Source of the DNA: Phoronis ovalis
Taxonomy: Eukaryota; Phoronida; Phoronidae
DNA length: 14,795 bases
Direction: 5' to 3'
Assembly: GCA_028565635.1 (NCBI GenBank)
Contig: JAOXYB010018074.1
Coordinates: 3,663 to 18,457 of the forward strand
In this document: piece after piece, positions 10,001-14,795 of the stretch
Numbering within the stretch: the first letter of the stretch is position 1
Layout: each line of letters begins with the position of its first letter
Translations under genes and position numbers: made by a program
The notes under the pieces: generated by a model
Seen by the model: only the letters and a program-made list of their open reading frames with translations
Database searches by the model: none
Told to the model about the DNA's origin: nothing

Positions 10001-13000
10001 AAGATCTGCAATATCACACCGCATACAGTTTTTTAAAATGCCATCAGGTTTTGTGATAAATAGAACAACTAACAGGAAAAAGTTATTATCTTTCGGTGAT
10101 TACAAATGTGTTCTGACACACATGTACAACTAAGAAAATGCATTGAAATAAGGAAAGATTTTCGTATTTAATTTCATAACTAGTTTGACCGATTGACTAG
10201 ACTTGAACTGAAACCTTGCAACTGTAGCTTATTATTGGTAATCAGTGAAACCCACTAGTGGATGTCATTGTGAACATATATCATTAAAAACAAAATCAAA
10301 ATGGTTGTACATCCAAACCCTTATACAGATAAATGGAATACAATAGGGAACGCTGTAGGAAAACTTTGTGAACATTTTAATAATGATAAAAGGAATGTGG
10401 TAGGAAAACTGTGTGAACGACGTAGGAGCAGTTTTATTTCGTATGTTCAGAAATCCAGATTGAATAGTTTGTCAATCTGCAGTAGTGGTAAGTGTAATTG
10501 AGAAAAGATTTAAAAATATATGAATTTTTAAGATGACTGTAATAGGGATATACATGGGTCTCTAAACTTATAAATCTGTCACATGGAAGCAAAGTTACTT
10601 TGTCAATTTTTACCCATTTACACCCCTAAAAGGTAAACATCTGAATTATATCCGTTGCTCAATATTTGGCTATATATGTGTCATCTGTCATGCATTTTTT
10701 AAGGTTGTACCGGTACGTTGATTGTGTGAATTTTTAACCATCTATACTCCTTCTACTGTAGTCAGCATAATAAAAAGCATTTCACGTTTTACAGTTTATT
10801 CCGAATCACATTTGATTGGATATTGTTAAATAATTAACACAGGATATACATTTTTGTAAACTAAAGTAAAGGAACAGTTACAGTAATTAAGCCAAACTGA
10901 ATTTGTTGAATTAAATTTTTAATGCTTTTTTCACCGATGACATACAGGAATTGAATATCTTTTGTTATCACATGCGCCATAAATGTAGTTTAGTGTATGC
11001 GTAAACTTTTTTCTGTAATTTTATTTTGTTTATTCATAATAAAAATTGTACTTTTATGCTTTTACTTTTTTATATGCACAGCTGTGTCCGGTACAGAATT
11101 GGAACTTCCTGTGCAACGCCATAGGTTGAATTCTTTTATCCCAGGAGAATCGCGTCTGAGTGGTATATCGGGAGCTGAAGTTAATGAAAGATACATTGGA
11201 TGTGGTAAATGTAGGCTGAAAGTACCCTCAATTTTCAGAAGATGTAAGATTCCAAAAACTTTTGACCCCAATGGTAAGTGGATATATTATTGTGTTGACA
11301 TTAAGCAACAATGTTATCATTTTGTCTTTTGATGATGTCGCTCATATGGAACGTAAAAGCAAGGGATAACGTTGTACTGTGTAAGAATCTTTCAAATCAT
11401 CCTCCAACTATTCTCAAAAATAACTGATATCTAACGGCAGTGTAATCAACAAATAAAAAAAATTTAAACTATGATTATAGCCGCAAATATTGTTCGTCAA
11501 ACTTATTCATTCCTCATAATTTGAGTTAAATTCTGGAAAATTAAATCAAAGATAAATATATACATATTTAGAAAGAATATAAAACAAGTTAATAAATGCG
11601 CGATTTATTTTAAATAGGTCATGTTACCCATCCTGACGCAATTTTGAGTTAAAAAATTAAATTATAGAAAACTCTGGACAAATAATCTATACATTTTGTT
11701 TTCACTGATCAAAAAGTTATGCTCAGGAAAAAGTACCAAAGATGGTTGAATAAAACGTTGAAAATTCATATCTTTTGAACAAAGCAAATTTCAAAAACCT
11801 GAGACAGTTTTATAGTAAGGTTACATATGTAAAGATTATCTGTGTGAAGGTTCAGGTAGGTAGGTAGAGGGGTTTTGACTTAACATTCTTTTGAATTTAA
11901 GATTTCAAAAAATTAACGTGAACTATCCATGTCACATCCTCTACTCAGAGACAAAAAAGTTACAAATTTAGAAAGTTTGAGATATGTCCTTTTAAAATAT
12001 ATATACTTTTTTGTCTACCTTTTTATTTAATTTGTTAAAATTAACTTAAAAGTATAAAGTGTGATTAAGCCATATTCCAAACAATATTCATCACCTTAAA
12101 CTGGCTTTAGAATTATAATGCAAATTAATACAGATTGAAACTATAAATCATTGGCTTATTAGCAGTACAGTTATCTTGAGAATTCATATACCCTTTTTAT
12201 GTGACTGGAGAACAGGAACACTTTCAATTTTCATGTGAAATTGGCTTGTTTCAGGGTACGCTTATCTGTTTTGGTTGTTTCTGGTCACCATGGCTTTTAT
12301 GTATAATGCAACTGTAATATTTCTGAGAGCTACCTTCCCATACCAGACTGAAAGCAATTTAGTATACTGGCTCATTTGTGATTACGTAGCAGACTTCCTT
12401 TATTTAGTTGACATCGTAGGAGTAAAGATGCGACTTAAATATGTAAAAAGTGGAATGATTGAGGTAAGATATTTTATTTCCATGGCAACCTAGTCAGGTG
12501 ATTAGCTTGTTCTAATTTCATAACTTTGCTATTCACAAAATGTGAGAACAGTGAAAGTTCCTAATTTATCCCAAAAATATTTAACTGTAATTTAGTTAAT
12601 TATTAAAATATACAATACAGTACATTTATTCTTTTACTAAAAGTAATACAAAAGTTGAAGTTTTTCTAGTAGTTAAATAAATGAAAATTAAATTGTTTTA
12701 GAAAAGTTAAAATCATTATTTACATTTTGTGGCACAATTTTTGTAATATATTCTCTCTTTTCAAAAGACATAGAACCGCATTCTCAGATAATTTTTATTA
12801 TTGTCTACTTTCGGTTTTGCAAAACATTTTTTATAATTTGTATAATTTTCTTCTTGTCTTTTTTTAAATAATATATTCAAATTAGTATTTACATTCTGCT
12901 CTTGGGTAAACTATTCTGACTCTCAACATTGTAAAACTGGTTTGGAAAATTTCTTTATTTTTGGTGTACTTATTTCTAAAATCTGTACACTCTACTTTTG

Positions 13001-13141
13001 TAAATATTAGAAACTATTTGAATTTCTTTCACATGCCTCTTTTGTTGTTCTGTAAGTTATTTCTAACTCTTTTTCTTTTCTCTTTTCTAGGAAGATCCTA
13101 AGGAAGCTCGCTCTCACTATTTCAGGAAAATTGATTTCAAG
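3725..13141 (+). CDS. CNG cation channel, beta-type subunit, 5' part (7 exons, gene continues past window)
   Basis: This is a spliced model made of 3725-4091, 6427-6673, 7076-7218, 10329-10487, 11082-11273, 12255-12463 and 13091-13141. It totals 1368 nt (456 codons), with phases 1, 2, 1, 1, 1, 0, 0 at the exon ends and agreement at each junction. CNG channels are plasma-membrane (often ciliary) tetrameric cation channels opened by cGMP or cAMP; beta subunits modulate alpha subunits. Visible in order are a Ser/Thr-rich N-terminus (1-210), a CNGB1-like calmodulin-binding motif (219-236), a linker with a Cys cluster (346-360), S1 (about 371-393), the FPYQ motif (397-400), S2 (about 404-426) and the start of the S2-S3 loop (to 456). 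Family assignment rests on the S1-S2 region plus the KEK motif. Beta rather than alpha type rests on FPYQ and the calmodulin-like segment. The pore and nucleotide-binding domain are not in the window, so channel function is inferred. Confidence 0.88.
4092..6426 (+). other. Intron 1 (2335 bp)
   Basis: The donor is gtaagt at 4092 and the acceptor is ttattccag at 6426. The first 380 bp stay open in another frame (see findings) and include the 12-bp palindrome CTGGGATCCCAG at 4430-4441; this end is less AT-rich than the rest. An X-box-like 14-mer lies at 4981-4994. The remainder is plain AT-rich sequence in which I see no further gene or RNA. Confidence 0.75.
4981..4994. promoter_or_regulatory. 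X-box-like site in intron 1
   Basis: ATTTCCATGGCAAC matches RYYNYYATRRNRAC at every position. The same 14-mer recurs at 12476-12489. It could be an intronic RFX-bound enhancer, or the shared core of a dispersed repeat, because the flanks are also partly alike (an ATTTT run just before the site and a C after it). Confidence 0.35.
6427..6673 (+). CDS. CNG channel exon 2: Ser-rich N-terminal region (residues 123-205)
   Basis: The acceptor is tttttattccag (ag at 6425-6426) and the donor is gtaagt at 6674, so the exon is 247 nt, entering in phase 1 and leaving in phase 2. The split codon C|AT gives His123. The peptide is strongly Ser-rich and begins and ends with similar basic motifs, RRHSVAVSS (125-133) and KRHSISSEM (191-199), both good basophilic (PKA/CaMK-like) kinase consensus sites. 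Proline-directed sites are also present (S149-P, T164-P, S173-P). No known domain is recognised. The exon is kept because it has clean splice sites, an open frame throughout and the right phase for both neighbours. Confidence 0.78.
6674..7075 (+). other. Intron 2 (402 bp)
   Basis: The donor is gtaagt at 6674 and the acceptor is gatccag at 7075. A second acceptor six bases downstream (gcaag, ending 7081) is in the same phase. I see nothing else in this intron. Confidence 0.75.
7076..7218 (+). CDS. CNG channel exon 3: CNGB1-like calmodulin-binding segment (residues 205-252)
   Basis: The acceptor is at 7075 and the donor gtgagg at 7219; the exon is 143 nt, entering in phase 2 and leaving in phase 1. 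Residues 219-236 read IRSLIRAFSRRTRIVKEK. From memory this lines up with the N-terminal calmodulin-binding (unconventional IQ-type) segment of vertebrate rod CNGB1, sharing the L...F..RT..VKEK pattern. In rod channels that segment binds Ca2+/calmodulin and the alpha-subunit C-terminus and lowers cGMP sensitivity. The motif here is highly basic (R218, R220, R224, R228, R229, R231, K234, K236). It is followed by a Pro/Ser/Thr stretch (PPTPSSTSS, 240-248). Calmodulin binding is inferred from similarity only. Confidence 0.85.
7371..7385. repeat. Short ATAA microsatellite
   Basis: There are about four copies of a 4-bp ATAA unit within intron 3. This is a simple sequence repeat with no implied function. 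Confidence 0.85.
7976..8248. mobile_element. Putative short non-autonomous element with imperfect terminal inverted repeats
   Basis: The block has local structure unlike the surrounding intron. A core CAATGCTCGC occurs three times (8004-8013, 8027-8036, 8169-8178), each followed closely by an ACTTA, and a related GCTCGCTGCTCG lies at 8203-8214. The left end carries the palindrome GGGGGTACCCCC (7986-7997). The left end (ATCATTAATGGAGGG) resembles the reverse complement of the right end (ATAATTAATGAGGG), giving imperfect inverted termini. The middle is A-rich and contains CTCGACGAG (8078-8086). There is no transposase frame. A MITE-like or satellite-derived insertion is the best guess; the family is not recognised. 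Confidence 0.4.
8371..8384. promoter_or_regulatory. Near-match X-box in intron 3
   Basis: ATAACCATAGCAAC differs at one position from the consensus RYYNYYATRRNRAC, and resembles the vertebrate form GTTACCATAGCAAC in its right half. It is weaker evidence than the three perfect matches. Confidence 0.2.
10329..10487 (+). CDS. CNG channel exon 4: probable cassette exon in the N-terminal linker (residues 253-305)
   Basis: The acceptor is ttatacag (ag 10327-10328) and the donor gtaagt at 10488. The exon is 159 nt and symmetric (phase 1 in, phase 1 out), so skipping it keeps the frame and only changes the junction residue (Asp253 included, Ala if skipped). The only acceptor available within the open frame has a poor pyrimidine tract. 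The peptide contains VGKLCE twice (262-267 and 277-282), then a basic Ser motif RRRSSF (283-288). I recall no counterpart in vertebrate CNGB proteins, where the linker between the calmodulin motif and S1 is shorter. Its membership rests on phase and splice sites; function is unknown. Confidence 0.65.
10355..10418 (+). repeat. In-frame 45-bp duplication inside exon 4
   Basis: A 19-nt segment starting GTAGGAAAACT occurs at 10355-10373 and 10400-10418, with one mismatch (T at 10366, G at 10411). The spacing of 45 nt is exactly 15 codons, so both copies encode VGKLCE. This indicates a past tandem duplication within coding sequence. Confidence 0.85.
10488..11081 (+). other. Intron 4 (594 bp)
   Basis: The donor is gtaagt at 10488. 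The acceptor at 11081 (tatatgcacag) is preceded by a long T-rich tract. The intron is AT-rich and I see no other feature in it. Confidence 0.78.
11082..11273 (+). CDS. CNG channel exon 5: pre-S1 linker with Cys cluster (residues 306-369)
   Basis: The exon is 192 nt, phase 1 in and phase 1 out, with a strong acceptor (T-rich tract, gcacag) and donor gtaagt at 11274. The segment ending YIGCGKCRLKVPSIFRRC continues as KIPKTFDPN. It occupies the place of the cytoplasmic pre-S1 segment of CNGB subunits, where a Tyr-Cys-rich patch, basic residues and an (I/F)DP motif lead into S1. Three cysteines (C346, C349, C360) sit just before the membrane. FDPNG also resembles the IDPSG found before S1 in alpha subunits. 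Basic Ser motifs occur again (RHRLNS, 318-323). Phase matching also allows exon 4 to be skipped, joining exon 3 directly here. Confidence 0.88.
11274..12254 (+). other. Intron 5 (981 bp)
   Basis: The donor is gtaagt at 11274 and the acceptor gtttcag at 12254. It contains a short (GGTA)n repeat at 11854-11867. The remainder is AT-rich with nothing else recognised. Confidence 0.82.
11854..11867. repeat. Short GGTA microsatellite
   Basis: Three tandem AGGT/GGTA units lie in intron 5. This is a simple repeat without implied function. Confidence 0.75.
12255..12463 (+). CDS. CNG channel exon 6: S1, FPYQ motif and S2 (residues 370-439)
   Basis: The acceptor is ttgtttcag (12254) and the donor GAG|gtaaga at 12464; the exon is 209 nt, phase 1 in and phase 0 out. 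Residues 371-393 form a hydrophobic S1 (YLFWLFLVTMAFMYN core). RATFPYQT (394-401) is the S1-S2 loop, and the FPYQ motif is typical of CNG beta subunits where alpha subunits have a different sequence. S2 (about 404-426) carries the conserved pattern DYVxDxxYLxD with D412, D416 and D422. This is followed by MRLKYVKSGMI, matching the R-L-x-(F/Y)-V-x-x-G region after S2 in CNGB1/B3. This exon is the strongest evidence for the family call. Confidence 0.95.
12464..13090 (+). other. Intron 6 (627 bp)
   Basis: The donor is gtaaga at 12464. The acceptor ttcttttctcttttctag (13090) has a very strong pyrimidine tract. A perfect X-box-like 14-mer lies at 12476-12489, immediately after the donor. I see nothing else in it. 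Confidence 0.88.
12476..12489. promoter_or_regulatory. X-box-like site in intron 6
   Basis: ATTTCCATGGCAAC is identical to the site at 4981-4994 and matches RYYNYYATRRNRAC at every position. Being 12 bp past the splice donor, it could be an intronic enhancer or a chance or repeat-derived match. Confidence 0.3.
13091..13141 (+). CDS. CNG channel exon 7: start of the S2-S3 loop (residues 440-456)
   Basis: This is a very short 51-nt exon in phase 0 throughout, with a strong acceptor (tttctag) and donor AAG|gtgaat at 13142. It encodes EDPKEARSHYFRKIDFK. This fits the CNG S2-S3 loop, where a (K/R)..Y.....F(K) pattern precedes the S3 segment (MDLLSLLP in vertebrate CNGB). Reading past the donor reaches TAA within eight codons, so the exon really ends here. 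The next exon, which should encode S3, was not found up to 14795. Confidence 0.92.
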
Positions 13142-13287
13142 GTGAATGACAAATCAGGAAATTAATTTTGTTTTTTGATTGTTTTGCATATTTTATTAAC
13201 ATGTTATTACTTTTTGTAAGGATTTGTCATTTTGCATGTCACAATAGTTTGTCATGGAATTATAGCAGACAGTGTAGAGATATAATG

Positions 13288-13331
13288 TGTTTGAGACAAT
13301 TTGCACAAAATTTTGTTTGAGACAATTTGCA
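13288..13331. repeat. Short direct repeat (18-mer, twice)
   Basis: TGTTTGAGACAATTTGCA occurs at 13288-13305 and again at 13314-13331, a period of 26 bp, without mismatch. It is probably a local replication-slippage duplication in intron 7. Confidence 0.85.
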
Positions 13332-14779
13332 TAACTTTATTTTAAAAACAAGTTTTGTCTAATAATACATATATAGGAAATATAAATCATCAATTTCTCA
13401 TATTCAGCTTTGAATTTTCCAGTGTGTAATGGCTGATAATAATGGAGTTGTACGAATTGAGAAGAATTACCGTACCTTTAGTTTTTTCATCTGTTTTTTA
13501 TAAAAAAAATTCATAGCTTCATTTTTGTTTTTAAACTTCTTTTGTATCATCTATAATTGTATTATCTTCGTGGTCATGTAACTTAACATTTACAAAGCTT
13601 CTTTGAAATAGATTTCAGCAATTTTCCATGGAAATGAAAAACTTTTAATATTCTGTATTTATTATAGTAGGTTTCCGATATATGCTCACACCGGATAATG
13701 TACTAAATATTGGTTTGGTTTGTGACAGCTACTCAGGTTTTTCTAACATCATCAGCTTAGTCTGTCAGGGAATTGCTGGGGAAACACAGAATCCTGAATT
13801 CCCTATACATAAATATATACACACAATTAGCACTAGTTTATGTATTTAGAGGGATAGGGGTCATCAGACTATATTCAGGTAGATAGAGTGGGGGTAAACT
13901 TATTTTCCTACAGGTGTGAAGGGGATATTTTATTTTCCTGCTGTGGTAATCATTGAATTTTATTTTGGTCCGTGCAATGTGATAAACGTTATGTTTTATT
14001 TTCGTATTATAGCGTTACATAAATTTTTGTTTATGCTATAAGATTATCATTTTTTATTTCTTTGCAATGAAATTGAACCCTCTTGCTTTCCCCCTTTGTA
14101 GCTCCTCTAAGGAAAATACATGGGTATGAATAGTCAAGGAGTATAATCCAAACAATAATTTGTAGTATAATTATCTTCTTTGGAGCCTCCAATAGACTAT
14201 TAGCACTGCTTACAACCTGTTTATATACAGTGTTGAGGTGGGAAAGGGTTATATTATTTTCGTGACCCACGATTGCAGGAATTTATCATTTGTGATTCGT
14301 GAAAAGCGGTGTTCCCTTCCCATTTTCCCCTCAATGTCTCGTAATAACAGATATTTATGACGTCATTTTACCGCATCACAAACCTGTATAAGTCAGCATA
14401 TTTCTGATAAAAAACAAACAAGGTACAAAATCGCAAATAAAATATGCTTAAAAAGTTTTACATAATAAAAAGTACAGCACCATATTATATAACTGGATAC
14501 TTATTATAAAACCTGAGTCACAATTGAAAGACATAGTGTAAAATGTATGAAACTGAATATTAAAAAAATAAAGTAAAGTGGAATATTATGTGAGATCTAG
14601 AATAAGGTGCGGTCTGTAAGCTTGCTCATCCGCTATCAAGGATTTTAGGCCTTAAAGCCATGAGGCTTCTTTCCAAAGGGGTCCCTTGCAGAATCACAAG
14701 ATAAAACCAGGGTCCTGGTCATTGTCATAGCCTTTAAATACAATCATAGGAATGATAATCAAAAAGTGTGAAAGACATG

Positions 14780-14795
14780 ATACAATACAATACAT
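14780..14795. repeat. ATACA pentanucleotide repeat at the right edge
   Basis: Three ATACA units followed by T run into the end of the window, so the true array length is unknown. Confidence 0.8.

Larger units (their letters stand above)
7219..10328 (+). other. Intron 3 (3110 bp)
   Basis: The donor is gtgagg at 7219 and the acceptor ttatacag at 10328. This is the longest complete intron. It holds an (ATAA)n microsatellite (7371-7385), a compact repeat-like block (7976-8248) and a near-match X-box (8371-8384). The rest is AT-rich, and I see no coding exon or RNA gene in it. Confidence 0.7.
13142..14795 (+). other. Intron 7, incomplete at the right edge
   Basis: More than 1.6 kb follow exon 7 with no exon resembling S3 (DLLSLLP-like). 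A direct repeat of an 18-mer lies at 13288-13331. Less AT-rich blocks occur near 13840-13930, 14240-14340 and 14600-14720 and may be remnants of repeated elements, but no family is recognised. The window ends in an (ATACA)n repeat. Confidence 0.75.

Noticed and set aside
11062-11271. Minus-strand frame of 69 codons
   Set aside because: Lies almost entirely opposite exon 5, which has correct phase, strong splice sites and CNGB-like sequence.
13625-13640. TTTTCCATGGAAAT as another X-box
   Set aside because: It lacks the required AAC end and starts with a pyrimidine; it is just a palindrome around CCATGG.
14031-14270. Minus-strand frame of 79 codons in intron 7
   Set aside because: No recognised domain or splice context, and hydrophobic runs are expected from AT-rich sequence.
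13142-14795. Search for the next channel exon (S3, DLLSLLP-like) after exon 7
   Set aside because: No phase-0 acceptor followed by a fitting peptide was found, so the gene is reported as cut by the window rather than truncated or a pseudogene.
1-14795. tRNA, rRNA, CRISPR array or a bacterial-type defence system
   Set aside because: No cloverleaf-like, rRNA-like or regularly spaced repeat-spacer structure was seen, and the spliced gene shows the DNA is eukaryotic.

Overview
The window looks like animal nuclear DNA. It is AT-rich, has no bacterial-style operons, and contains one gene split into small exons bounded by clear GT-AG junctions (mostly gtaagt or gtgagg donors, T-rich tracts and cag/tag acceptors). 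I could assemble the 5' half of a cyclic nucleotide-gated (CNG) cation channel gene of the beta-subunit type (CNGB1/CNGB3-like; TAX-2 is the nematode counterpart) on the plus strand. The gene and intron style suit an invertebrate metazoan, possibly a lophotrochozoan, but the sequence alone does not fix the taxon.

Layout: 1-3704 is upstream or non-coding DNA, starting inside a 55-bp tandem repeat. Seven exons follow: 3705-4091 (20 nt of 5' UTR, then the ATG at 3725), 6427-6673, 7076-7218, 10329-10487, 11082-11273, 12255-12463 and 13091-13141. Their phases agree at every junction and give 1368 coding nt, or 456 codons. The gene is cut off by the window: exon 7 ends just after S2, and the rest of the channel (S3-S6, pore, C-linker, cyclic nucleotide-binding domain) must lie beyond 14795.

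The predicted partial protein has four parts. A Ser/Thr-rich, basic, probably disordered N-terminus spans about residues 1-210. A motif at 219-236 closely resembles the N-terminal calmodulin-binding segment of vertebrate CNGB1. A linker at 237-369 contains one exon (10329-10487) that looks like an optional, frame-preserving cassette with an internal 15-residue duplication. The S1-S2 region at 371-426 carries the beta-type FPYQ motif.

The introns are mostly plain AT-rich sequence. Exceptions are a compact repeat-like block at 7976-8248, a long open frame running into intron 1, several short repeats, and three 14-bp sites (855, 4981, 12476) that match the RFX X-box consensus exactly, plus one near-match (8371). 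Because RFX factors control ciliary and sensory genes, these sites are the most biologically suggestive non-coding signal here. I see no RNA genes, no CRISPR array and no intact transposon gene.
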